A model generated the notes under the pieces. The model worked only from the letters and a program-made list of their open reading frames with translations. It did no database searches and was not told the origin of the DNA. The translations under genes and the position numbers were made by a program. This document shows positions 34,301-45,362 of a DNA stretch of 64,000 bases, piece by piece. The stretch spans positions 595,523-659,522 of the forward strand of contig VZQC01008079.1 of NCBI GenBank assembly GCA_009823505.1, read 5' to 3'. This DNA is from Rhizomys pruinosus (lineage: Eukaryota > Chordata > Mammalia > Rodentia > Spalacidae). The first letter of the stretch is position 1. Every line of letters begins with the position of its first letter.

Positions 34301-34888
34301 GTGAAGTGACTAGAAAACCCACAGAATGGGAGGATCCCTTCACCAGTGATACGTCTGACAGAGTATTAACTTCCAGAATATATAAACTACTCAAAAAAAA
34401 GAAGAAAACAAATGATTCACTTAAAAGATGGTGTAAAGAGTTGAACAGAGACTTCACAAGTGAGGAAGTAAAGATGGCTGAGATACATCTTTAAAAAATT
34501 GTTCACCAGCGTTAATAATTTAATTAGAACCACTTTATGATATCATCTCACTCCAATAAGACTGGCTAGGATCAAGAAAACCAATGATACCAAATGCTGG
34601 AGAGGTTGTGAGGAAAGAGGAACACTTATCATCTACTGTGGGTAGGAATGCAAACCCATAAATCCACTATGGAAAGCAGTGTGGAGAACACTTAAAAGAC
34701 TCAAAATGAGCCTACTGCCCTGATCCAGTCAGACCACTCCTGGGTATATACCCACAAGACTCATCCTATCACAGAGATACATGCACATCCATTTCTATTG
34801 CAGCTCTCTTGACAATAGCAAAGAGCTGGAACCAACCCAATTTCCCCTCAACCAACAAATGAATAGAGAAAATGTGGTACATCTACAC
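31330..34888 (+). pseudogene. LINE-1 ORF2 (endonuclease and reverse transcriptase), degenerate, 5' part
   Basis: ORF2p nicks target DNA and reverse-transcribes L1 RNA. The endonuclease domain is visible at about 31440-31990 ([23 protein letters not shown]). The reverse-transcriptase domain lies at about 32640-33440 ([54 protein letters not shown] with the catalytic DD). Frameshifts and stops split it into at least five frames. At 34888 an LTR element interrupts it; the last part resumes at 41238. Confidence 0.85.
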
Positions 34889-35179
34889 TGTTAGGTTATA
34901 AAAGCGTGAACCTCCACATAAAAAGGCACAGGAGACTTAAGTCACTCTGGGAACATGATTTACTTCCATTTGGAACTGCCAGAGCAGGCCACCTGCAGGC
35001 ACATGGTGGATCAGCAGCAGGAGCAGCTGAGGCATGGGCAAGATGGTTATTGGGGCCCACCCATTTATAGCCGTGGGGTGGGACCTCAGGTAAAGGGAAA
35101 GAGGATAAAAGATTGACAGCCTTTGGAGGAAATGTACATCTGTTTGTCTTTTGGAATTCTGGGAAGCCCAGACCTAACA
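34889..35179 (-). repeat. LTR, left copy (3' LTR if the element is -)
   Basis: Ends are TGTTAGGT/ACCTAACA inverted repeats. It carries a TATAAATGGGTGGG-type box on the - strand near 35064-35072. Confidence 0.78.
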
Positions 35180-36986
35180 TTCTAGCCTTTTGCTTATGAT
35201 AAGGAAATCTGATGCTGTTCTCTCTTCTGCATGTGCTTCAGAGATGAGAGTTGACAAAGTCTTGGGGGAACACCTGTCAGGCTGGAGGGTTTGAATCTGG
35301 TTTCCCATTTTGGCTGCTCTGGATGCTCTCCCTGGTGGTTTTGGTAAAGATTGATAGTGGCCAGTACTTAATGGACATTTTCTCTGAAACTGAAATGGCA
35401 AGCTGGTTGAGTCTTATATGAATATGCCAGTGCAGGGACTTCACAGTACCATCAGGTGGAGTGGATACTGGGTGCATTAACAATTGGAGGGTCCCTGTCT
35501 AGGTCTCCAGAGGGAGAGAGGACCTGTACACTATTTCTGAGGAATTAGAAAAAAAAGTTTTGTTGCACAGAGCTCTAGAATGAGAGCCAGCTTTAGTACG
35601 CAGGACTCCAGAAAGAGAGCGATAACTATGAAAGTATAAAAGGTGGTATTTTCTTGCATGGCACATTAAATCTATCTCCTACCTCTGAGATATTTTCTAG
35701 CATGACACAATAGTTCTCTCACCTATCTCTCTGGAAATAAATTATTTCATTTTCTGTCTTTTGATTGCCGTTTCCTGTTGAGGTGTTTAAAATTACACAG
35801 TGAGCTCAGATAAACTAAATTAGTTTTAGTGTTAAGATCAGTCGAAATTCTGGTCCTAAGGAGGTCACTCAGGCCTTGCGCCTGGCTCTCTTCACAAATT
35901 CCAAATATGTGAGGACAAAGTCAGGCCTTGTTTGACCAGGGCTTCCCTTTGAAGCATGAGGAGTTTCTCCTCTATATGGACTTTCCTCCCTTGACTGGAC
36001 ACTGGCCAGACGAAGTCCTTTTAAGTGAATCTCCAAGACCTCCCTGGCCCTGGATGAATGGTAACTCACTGCCATAGGACAGTACAAAGGTGCTGATGCA
36101 GGACTCTAGGACTTTAGTCGACCTTAGAGGGTAAGGGCCAAAAACTTGTCCCTTCAGATCCCCCTTTCCACGTCATATTGGAGCTTTAAGTATGGTTGCT
36201 AAACCTCCAAGAGGATTATTTGAACGAATTTGGTACTTTAATTACCATATAACACCTGAGTAAAGCTTGAACATTGACTTAAGCACTCTTAATAAATACA
36301 TTCTGACTAATAATAAAAGCCCATGGTAGGAGCCTGGTGGTAGTAGCTGCACTGCAGGCTAGGAAAGGATGCTGTTTACTGGCTTGTGTTGCTGGCTTAT
36401 TTTCAGCCTATTGTATACAATATAGAAATAATCTGGCCAAGGATGACATTTCCCACAATGGGCACAGGCCAGTCCAATGAAGGCAATTATTGAAGTTTCT
36501 TAGCTCTGGTTTATCAAGTTGACATTAAACCTATGCAGTAAGGCCTACAATTTGTTCTTTAAGGTCTATAAAGTTCATTTAGGTACAAAAAGTAGAATGG
36601 ATTTAAACCTCAAAAGGCAAAAAGACTTCTAACATAGCCAATGAAACAAATCCAAGATAATAAAGAGGCTAAAACCAATATGTTCTAGAAGTATCTCAAA
36701 TGAGGCCATGTCACTTGTCCCCAGACTTTGAATTATAGCTTTGAGAAGGAAAAGAAAGGGGGGGGGCATTGTCATATACCAACAACAGACAGGAGATACT
36801 TAGGACTTGCCCAAATTGGTTATATTTGGACTCTCCATGTGGTCACCAGAAGTAAAACCCATTTTATCTTAAAAATATTAAAAGTAATATGTGCAAAGGT
36901 TAGCAGATATATAAGACAGTTTTAGTATGCATTGGTAACTCCATATATATATCTGTTTCACTTGAGGCTGTAACAAGGTATATAGT
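35180..36986 (-). other. Internal region of the LTR element, left part
   Basis: No recognised protein. A 72-residue frame on the - strand (35869-36087) is basic near its end but matches nothing I know. A G-run lies near 36760. Confidence 0.4.
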
Positions 36987-37394
36987 TGTTCTAATTTGTC
37001 TTCCATTGCTGTGACAAAACACTCTGACTGACACCAACTTGGGGAGGAAAGGGTTTATTCAGCTTACATCTCCTGGGTCACAGTTCATCACTTAGGGAGC
37101 CCAAGGCAGGAACTCATGGAAGGAACATGGAGGCAGGAGCTGAAGCACAAGCCATGGAGGAATGCTGTTCACTGGCTTGTTCCCCTGGCTCATGCCCAGC
37201 CCGCCTTCTTATATGGTACACAACAACCTGCCCAGGGTGGCACCACTCATTGTGGGCTGGGCCGTCCCACACTGCTTGACCATCAAGACAATACTCCACA
37301 GATGTGGCCAAAGGCCAATCCAATGGAGCCAATTCCCCAATTGAGGCTCCCTCAACCCAGGTGTGTCAAGTTGACACTAAAGCTATCCAGCACA
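36987..37394 (-). mobile_element. Solo LTR inside the LTR element, 5-bp TSD ATAGT
   Basis: Reverse copy of the 28745-29150 family (408 bp, TGTTCTAA ... CCAGCACA on +). The TSD ATAGT is at 36982-36986 and 37395-37399. Confidence 0.87.
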
Positions 37395-37399
37395 ATAGT

Positions 37400-38240
37400 A
37401 CTTGCTAGGTGGAACACAATTTCTTTTATATGACATAATTATTATATAATTCTTTAAAGTGAAGAGTACTTCATGAATACACTCATAAATAAGGCTCTAA
37501 TAAACAAATTTGGTGATGGCAGCTTATAAAGGTTGTACTGAGCAGAGGCATGTGCATTGCTATCATACACAGACAGATCTTACTATGCTATTTTACAATA
37601 TCATATACATACATACATTTGTCCACACATTCAAGAGATTTTTATCCTAGTGTTGTATCAAACAGTCATATACAGTGGAAAAAACCACATTTAGAAATAT
37701 TATGTAAAGCATGCAGCTCTAATTAATTGTACTGCCAGAGCTGAGATGTCTAATACAGTTTCCTTATTATACTGGCATTGACATATTGCACCCTTGGTTT
37801 TAAAACTATGAACTTATTGAAATATTTTAACAAGTGATGAAAAACACAATTATATAAACAATAATTAAGGAACTGACAGTACCAAAGATATTTAGGCTGT
37901 TTCATTGAAGGGAAGAGATTGCAGGGGAAGCCGTGTGCCACTGTCCAAGTGCCAGAGTATGAATGAATCCAGGGATTTTTAAAATGGACTCTGGTCAGAG
38001 GGAGTATGTCACAGCTATCAGAAGCCTGGTGAATTAGGAGAAAAAAAATCTGTTAGTGAACCCCTAAGTGTCAAAAATCAGGTCTTCAGAGGTCTGCAAA
38101 TAAGAAAAAACTGGAAAGGAAATTTTAATTATAATACCCATGAAGAAAAAAATTTGGACAGATAAGAAATAAAACCTTCAGAAAACTAGTGTAGAAACCT
38201 AGGAACCTGGGTTAAAATTAGGCTTTTAAAAAATTTAAGA
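37400..38240 (-). other. Internal region of the LTR element, middle part
   Basis: AT-rich, no recognised frame or repeat. Confidence 0.4.
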
Positions 38241-38740
38241 CAAACTGTCAGCCCATGAAAGGAAACAGCCAGAATTGACCAGAGTCCAAGACAACAGCTC
38301 CAGAGAAAGTAGACTGGTTTGCTTCTCATCCACCTGTGTCCCTTTTCTAAGCCTAGGGAACAATCTGCAAAAGAGGGAGAGTGGTAAAATGTAAGGGCTG
38401 TGATTGGGGTGAATGGTGAAACTACAGCAATATAGTCTGGATACTCATTTGATCAACTTAATTGAACATACAAGCCCCCCTGGTGGATGGTGGGACCCAT
38501 GGGCTGTGTGGGTTTGGGCACAACTGCTTGCAGACTGGTTTTACATGAAGGATGCTTGTACTCATAAATTATCACTTATTGTTAAAAAATGAAAAAAAAC
38601 CTGAAAGATGCAGGACAGTTATGGCATAATGCATGATCTGGGATGGAGTGGGGTGGGGTGGGGGGAAGGGAAAGGGAAATATACCCGAACTGAAATGGAA
38701 ACTGGTGTATGAAATGCACAAAGCATCAATAAAAAAATGA
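38241..38740 (+). mobile_element. 5'-truncated LINE-1 3'UTR
   Basis: It carries the G-rich GGAGTGGGGTGGGGTGGGG run, GCACAAAGCATCAATAAAAA end and poly-A. TSD AAAAAATTTAAGA at 38228-38240 and 38741-38753. Same L1 family as 42592-44334 and 59505-60953. Confidence 0.88.
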
Positions 38741-38753
38741 AAAAAATTTAAGA

Positions 38754-40947
38754 TGCATGCCAAAATTAAATTTATTTTTTTTTGTTTTTGTGCACAATAC
38801 AGAGTGAAAGATGTTTGAAGTGGCTGCTTTGTTTTGATAGAAAACACACAGGAGAACATGGACACATGACAGTTACATGAATCACAAAGACACATTAGAG
38901 AACGGTTATAACACACAGACAGGTTGGACAGACACATGACTTAATTGTATCCATTAATTCTGGACAATGGGAAATCCCTTTTTTCTCCTAGAATGTCATA
39001 GGTAAATGTTCTTACCAGAATAACCTGATGTCAAGGCACAGAAGATTCTCAGTTCCCTGATCTGCTGCACACATAACTCTAAAATTGTCCATCATTGTGC
39101 AGGGTTGTACAAGCATTAATTGCAATTGTCACCTTTACACAGAATCATTTAGAGTTTAAGACATCTACTTAGGTGGGAACAGCAATGTGTGCCCATACTG
39201 TGCATGCAGCACAGGCTGTGTGTGTGTGTGCATGCACAGGATGGTGGACAGGGCAAATAGGCAGGCAGATCTGGCTCGCATATTTTATGTGCTAATTTAA
39301 TGAGAATAAATTGTTAGTGGAAAAATCAAAAGTCCATTGAAACTTTACTGCCTAAGGCAAGATCTGAGTGCCAGGCAGCATGGGGTGTGTCAGACTCACC
39401 TTGTTAATCTCAGAAGCAGAGGCTTGTGTGCAGAAACAGAAACAAAATGGATTTCTGAATAAAATGGTGTTTATAAAGAAAAGCAATGAAGTGGAAAATG
39501 CCAAAATCTGAAATAATCACTTAAAAGTAGGTATGTCTTTTAAACAAAATATAAAAAAACAAAACAGCATTTGTTAAAAAGCCAGATGAGGCAAAAATCC
39601 CAAACAAAAGCCTGTAAAAACATTAACTATCCATACAAAAGTAAAAATGGAAAATTGATTGTATTTTGAAATGGATGAAAACCTGGTAAAAACAAAACTT
39701 GGTTACTCTGACATAAAAATGTATTAATTGGATCTCAATTGCCTTTTCATAATAATCCAATATAAAAACCCCAAAACCAATATTGTGAAAGGATCAGAAC
39801 ATTCCATTAAATAAATTGTAAAAGGATTAGAGTATGGCATTAGTTGTTATAAGCTCCGATGTAAATTCAAGTTTGCAAGAATATTCCTGCAACATGTCAA
39901 GATGGCGGCTGAGGAGGGGGTGTGATTTAGCATGGCTACCATGGAAATGGAGCATGTGCAGACACAGCCTCATTCCATCCTTTTCTGTTTGAATGTGTGG
40001 GAATAGACACAGTAAAGAAAAGTAAAAAAGGGGAGTGGAGGGAAAGAGGGGAGAGTAGAGGAGAGGAGAGGAGAAGAGAGAGAGAAAAAGATCTGTAGGA
40101 AGAAAGTAAAGCTTTTATCCCCAGAAGCAACTTCTGAACATTAGAACGCATCTGCTCTCATTTCAGGGGTGCTGGTTAGAGTCTACAGGCCCACATGACC
40201 AACATGCGGGGCTCTGAACCTGGGTCCACAGGCCTGTAAAATAGGCGTCCCAGAATTTACAAGGGGGACCGAATTAAACAAGTCCGGATTCTGTCTCCAG
40301 TGTCCTGGAAGATAGAGGTCTGGACAGAGCCAGCCAAGGGCAGGATTAGGGAACTCTCTGATACACCGGTTCTCAGGAGAGTTCAAAAAACCCGGAAAAT
40401 GGAAAAATTGGAGGCTAAATAAAAGGTGAAGGAGAAGAACGTAGGGAAGACAGAGGCAGGAAAGAGTAGGTTAGAATTCAGAGAGGAAATGTTGAGGCAT
40501 AAGGGGCAGGACATACATAGAGTCACACAGAAAGTAGGGGTGGGAGATGGTATCTCCCCTCAGGTGCCTGTCTGGCTGGCTGCCCATGAGGCAACTTAAG
40601 GGGTCTTATCATGAGGATCACACGTATTAGCCCTGTGCTTCATCACCATGTGGGGAGTACCGATGAGGTGAAATGACCCCAGTGGAACTGCAGATTAGGG
40701 CCTAATCAGATTCCGTAGCCTGTCAAGAGCCATGGAACCATACATACCACACATGCTAACTCTCATTCACAGTCACATAGGGATAGAGTAGGGTAGGAGA
40801 AGGAGGAAAAGAGGTGGTACCTCTGGCCAAATCAATGGTGGGTGCTGTCTAGCCTGCACCCAGTAACCAGTCTGACCGGAGGGCTTAGAAGCTACCCCAA
40901 GATTTGGGGGTTGGGCAAAATGGTGATCAGAGTCCATGGGACCAGAA
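38754..40947 (-). other. Internal region of the LTR element, right part
   Basis: Contains a G/A-rich stretch (40030-40100). No retroviral protein recognised on either strand. Short frames on - (39936-40151, 40183-40386) have no identifiable motif. Confidence 0.4.
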
Positions 40948-41237
40948 TGTTAGGTTATAAAAGCTCGAACCCCCAGATAAAAAGGCACATGAGACTTAAG
41001 TCACTCTGGGAACATAGTTTACTTCCATTTGGAACTGCCAGAGTGGGCCATCTGAAGGCATGTGGTGAAACAGGAGGAGAAGCAGCCAGGGCATGGGCAA
41101 GATGGTGACTGGGGCCCACCCATTTATAGCCATGGGGGGGAACCTCAGGTATGGGGAAGAGGTCAGAAGATTGACAGCCTCTGGAGGAAGTGAACATCTG
41201 TGTGTCCCTTGGAATTCTGGGAAGCCCTGACCTAACA
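40948..41237 (-). repeat. LTR, right copy (5' LTR if the element is -)
   Basis: Same length and ends as the left copy, with scattered substitutions. On the - strand the internal sequence next to it starts TTCTGGTCCCATGGAC. I could not match this to a tRNA primer site. Confidence 0.78.
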
Positions 41238-41936
41238 TATACAACGGAGTTCTATGCAGTGGTAAAGAAAGATGACATCATGAATTTTGCAGGTAAATGG
41301 ATGGAGCTAGAAGATATTATGCTAAGTGAAGCAACGCAGTCCCAGAAAAACAAATGAGGAATGGAATTCTTCATTTGTGGATGCTAGCACCAAGTACTTA
41401 CTTGTAAGGCAAACTGAGTAACACTAATGTTATATTTCTCTTTATCTAAAAGCAACTGTGCTCTTAGAATGCCAATCCCTTCACAGGCTCTAGAATTAAC
41501 TTACTATATATTTTCAGACTTTATAATTTTGATACAAGGGTCAGGGTATCTTTGCATATTTTAGAGCAATATAAAATTAAAAGGGAAAAGTGTGAATCCC
41601 GGAATACGATTTGTAAATAACATACAGTTTATTTTCACATGACATGATTTTAGCACATGTTTGACATGTATAAATGAATATGTTGCAACAATACAGGTTG
41701 GAGGGACAACAACATCAAAAGAACTGGGACAGGGAACTAACTGAAGCAGTAGAGATCTCCTCCACCCCAAAATAATCCTGTGCTTTGAAAAAGTTTGAAA
41801 AGACTCAGAAGGTGATACAGGACATGTATGACAGACTGCATGAACATGGGAGGGGCGGGGGCATGGAGGGGAGATGAGTCTGGATTTCACTGATAAGTGA
41901 TGCATGAAATGCACAAAAATTGAATAACATACTAAA
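41238..41936 (+). mobile_element. LINE-1 ORF2 end and 3'UTR, right of the LTR element
   Basis: It continues the ORF2 C-terminus (EFYAVVKKDDIMNFAGKW) to a TGA at about 41355-41357. A 3'UTR with a G-rich run (41845-41875) follows, then the A-rich end before the TSD. Confidence 0.85.
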
Positions 41937-41952
41937 AAAGTATTCCATTACA

Positions 41953-42242
41953 ATGTTCTGGATTCCTTTAATGTCTGTTGTAATGTTTCTCCTTTCATTT
42001 CTGATTTTGTAAAATTTCTTTCTATTTTAGTTAACTGGGCTAAGGGTTTGCCAATCTTGTATAACTTTTCAGAGAACTAGGTCTTAGATTCAATGATTCT
42101 TTATATTGTTTCCTTTGTTTCTGTATCATTAGTTTCTGCTCTGGTTTATTTCTTCTCATCTAGTAGGTTTGGGTTTGGTTTGTTCTTACTTTTCCAGAGT
42201 CTTGATGTACTATTAAATAATTTATCTGTGCTCTTTCGGATT
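41953..42242 (-). mobile_element. Old LINE-1 ORF2, antisense (right of the nested insertion)
   Basis: Counterpart of 2875-3165 in duplicon A. Continues to two B1s. Confidence 0.75.
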
Positions 42243-42392
42243 TTTTTTTGGTCATTTTGAGACAGGGTCTCCCTTTAGTCCCAGATGGCCTAGAGCTCAC
42301 TCTGTACACCAGGCTGGATTTGAACTCACAGAGATCTGCCTGCCTCTGCCTCCTCAGTGCTGGGAGTAAAGGCATGTGCCACCATGCCAGCA
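42243..42392 (-). mobile_element. B1 SINE
   Basis: Reverse B1, first of a same-orientation pair. Confidence 0.88.
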
Positions 42393-42404
42393 TTCTCCCT
42401 CTTT

Positions 42405-42555
42405 TTTGGGGGGGTCTTTTTGAGACAGGGACTCCCTGTAGCTCTGGCTGTCCTGGAACTCACTCTGTAGACCAGGCTTGCCTTGAACTCACAAAGTTCC
42501 ACCTGCTTCTGCCTCGAAAGTACTAGGATCAAAGGCATGTGCCACAATGCCTGCT
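42405..42555 (-). mobile_element. B1 SINE
   Basis: Reverse B1, second of the pair, after a short T/G-rich joint. Neither B1 is in duplicon A at about 3165. Confidence 0.88.
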
Positions 42556-42591
42556 AAATTTCGCTCTTAGGGCTGCTTTTAAATTGTCCCA

Positions 42592-44334
42592 TCTTATGAG
42601 TGATTCATTTGTTTTCTTTCTTCTTTGTTTATTTGAGTAGCTTGTATACTCTGGAAATTAATGCTTTGTGAGATGTATCTGCTGTGAAGGTTTCCTCCCA
42701 TTCTGTGGGTTTTCTCTTCACTTCCTTTATTGTTTCCTTTGATGTACAGAAGCTTTTGAGTTTAATGAGGTCCCATTTGTCAATTGTCGATCTTATTTCT
42801 TGTGCAGCTGCTGTCTGATTTAAGAAGTCTTTTCCTACACCTATGTCTTGTAGTCTGCTGCCAAGTTTCTCTTCTATCACCTCCAGAGTTTGGGGTTTCA
42901 CGTTGAGGTCTTTGGTCCATCTGGAGTTGACTTTTGTACAGGGTGAAGGGTAGGGGTTTATTGATGAGGTCGTTCTCCAGCTGTAGAATTGGAGCCAGCT
43001 GTTATAGAGGTATTCTCTTGTAAAATCGGTAAAACGCCTTCTTTAATTGACTAATGGACATAGAAACTGTGAAAAGGATTATTCTCTCTATTCAGAACAA
43101 ATATAATGCTAAAGTCTCCTTAAGCTATGCACTTAAGCAAAATATATTAATACAGGAGCTCTGACATCAACAATGGATTATTCTACCAAGGAGATGTTGG
43201 CCAGGGGATCCAAGGCCCCACAAAAGATAAAGGCTCCTTGCCTCCAAACTGGGATATCTGCAGGAAGAGAGGCGATAAGGCCCTGCTGTTGAAGACCTGA
43301 TATAAACATGGGATAGATGTATGGAGACCGCACTTGCAAGTATACAGATGGTCTCTGGAATGCCAGAGAGTGTTACCAAAGGCCACTAAACCAATAAAGC
43401 AAATATAGGTCTCCTTGAGTCAAATAAAACTCCTCTGTCAGCACCAGCTACACCTCATCTGCCTGGAAATACTGTTCAGCAGTGGCAGCCATTTGTCTGT
43501 GTATCCCAAATCTAATTGGCTATTAGCTCTCTCCTTGGAGGAATAACCCATGGCTGATGCCACAAGCTTACATCCTCTAATGGTTAGGAGATGTTATAAA
43601 CCACACAAAGACCCTGTCATACTTAACAGAAGAAAATGTAATTCATGGATTAACACACCATCCAAACATCTGTGTCTATACCAAAGTAACCTACTATAAC
43701 AATTAGTACTGTTTAAATACCTATATATCTAATTGCATGTGCTTCATTAGTAGGATTGAAAGGTTATGCCTGGACAAGCTGGCAGCCCATGAAAGAAAAC
43801 AGCCAGAATTGACTAGAGACCAATACAACAGCTCCAGAGAAAGTAGACTGCTTTGCTTCTCATCCACCTGTGCCCCTTTTCTAAGCCTAGGGAACAATCT
43901 GCGGAAGAGGTGGTGCGTAGAATGTAAGGGCTGTAATTGGGGTGAATGGTGAAACTACAACAATATAGACTGGACACTCATTTCATCAACTTGATTGAGC
44001 AGACAAGCCCCCCCCCCCTGCTGGATGGTGGGATCCATGAGCTGTGTGGGTTTGGGCACAACTGCTTGCAAATTGGTTTTACATGAAGGATGCTTGTACT
44101 CACAAATTATCACTTATTGTTAAAAAAATGAATGCAAAACAAAACAAAACAAAAAAACAGAGATAGATGCAGAAAAGTTACGGCAGAATGCATGATCTGG
44201 GATGAGTAGGGGTGGGGTGGGGGGAAGGGAAGGGGATATATGCCTGAACTGAATTGGAAAATGATGTATGAAATACACAAAGTATCAATAAAAAAAAAGA
44301 AAATCACAAAATTTCAATGTAAAAAAAATAAAAT
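42592..44334 (+). mobile_element. LINE-1 insertion with 5' inversion (twin priming)
   Basis: TSD AAATTGTCCCA at 42581-42591 and 44335-44345. The first 370 bases (to about 42960) are antisense ORF2 C-terminus (PTEWEETFTADTSHKALISR on -). The rest is sense 3'UTR ending in G-rich sequence, a CAATAAAAAAAA tail and A-rich sequence. Inverted 5' part, sense 3' part and a single TSD are the signature of twin priming. Absent in duplicon A. Confidence 0.88.
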
Positions 44335-44345
44335 AAATTGTCCCA

Positions 44346-45087
44346 AGATTTTTTTCTCAGCATCAGTTTTGCTTTCTCATTTTCATTTAGTTCCAGGAAT
44401 ACTTTAATTTCTTAAGTTCATCTTTGACCCACTGATTATTCAGGAATATGTTACTTAATCTCCATGACTTTGTGTAGTTACTCAAGCTTCCTTTGCTGTT
44501 GGTTTTATGTTTTATTATATTGTCTGAAAGAATGCATGGAATTATTTCAATGTTTTTGACATTTTTTGAGGGTATTTGTGTCCCAGAATGTCATCAGTTT
44601 TAAAGATATTTTCATAGGCTACAGAATAAAACCTGTATTTTTTGGTGGTTGGGTGGAATATTCTGTAGATGTCTGATAGGTTCATTTCATACAAAATATC
44701 ATTTAATTAGATGCCTCTCTGCTTATTCTCTATCCAGTTGACCTGTCTATTGGAGATAGTGGAGTACTGAATTCACCTATTGTTATTGAATTGGCATTAA
44801 CCTCCTGTGTTTTATAGCCCTGTGGTTCTGTTTTTCTTTTCTCTTTTAGAGACAAGGTCTTATAGCCCTAGCTGACTTAGAAGTATATATGTAGACCAGG
44901 CTGGCTTTGAACTCACTGAGCTCTGCCTGCCTCTGACTCTGGAGTTCTAGGATTAAAGGCCTGTGACACCACACATGGCCAGACTTAGAATATTGTTTTT
45001 ATGAAATTAAGCGCATCAGAGTTTGGTGCATATATGTTCATGAATGTAATATCTTCCTGATCAATAGAATCTTGGTCTCCTGGGACA
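44346..45087 (-). mobile_element. Old LINE-1 ORF2 end segment, antisense, in duplicon B
   Basis: Matches 3215-4018 of duplicon A, including the endonuclease segment near 45005-45060. Split by a B1 shared with A. Confidence 0.75.
44833..44983 (-). mobile_element. B1 SINE shared with duplicon A
   Basis: Same position as the B1 at 3774-3912. Without the TCTA expansion. Confidence 0.8.
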
Positions 45088-45112
45088 GCTCATCTTTGAA
45101 AAAGAATTATCT

Positions 45113-45347
45113 TGGGGCTGGAGAGATGTCCTAATGGCTAAGAGCACTGACCGCTCTTGCAGAGGACCCAGGTTCGATCCCCTAGCACCCACATGGTGGC
45201 TGAGAACCATCTTTAACTCCAGTTCCAGGGGAATCTGATGCCCTCTTCTGACCTCCGCAGCATTGCACAACATGGGTGCACAAATCTACATGCAGGCAGT
45301 ACATTCATACACATATAAAAATAAATAAAATTAAAAAAAACAAAAAA
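45113..45347 (+). mobile_element. B2 SINE, short variant
   Basis: Forward B2 (GGGGCTGGAGAGATG head, GGTTCGATCCC B box, ACATATAAAAATAAATAAAA tail). TSD AAAAAGAATTATCT at 45099-45112 and about 45349-45362. Duplicon A keeps the empty site at about 4036-4052. Confidence 0.92.
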
Positions 45348-45362
45348 GAAAAAGAATTATCT

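Larger units (their letters stand above)
34889..41237 (-). mobile_element. LTR retrotransposon of unrecognised family, about 6.3 kb, inserted in the L1
   Basis: Two 290-291 bp direct LTRs (34889-35179 and 40948-41237) enclose an internal region. The L1 reads TACAC before and TATAC after the element, probably a 5-bp TSD with one change. I prefer the - orientation because the LTR then has a TATAAA box well inside it. No gag, pol or env frame longer than about 75 residues was recognised, so it is very degraded or a non-autonomous element. A solo LTR and an L1 have inserted into it. Confidence 0.75.
29620..41936 (+). mobile_element. Full-length LINE-1, split by an LTR element
   Basis: TSD AAAGTATTCCATTACA flanks it at 29604-29619 and 41937-41952. 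Duplicon A has the unoccupied sequence near 2864-2880. Without the LTR element (34889-41237) the L1 is about 5.97 kb, a normal full length. It comprises a 5'UTR 29620-30029, ORF1 to about 31270, ORF2 to about 41357 and a G-rich 3'UTR with an A-rich end. Both ORFs are broken, so it cannot move by itself. Confidence 0.88.

Noticed and set aside
39936..40386. Minus-strand frames as possible gag of the LTR element
   Set aside because: Short, low-complexity or without any retroviral motif. I could not support the assignment.
40948..41237. Treating the two 290-bp repeats as separate solo LTRs
   Set aside because: L1 sequence stops before the left one and resumes after the right one within the same ORF2 segment, so they are the ends of one insertion.
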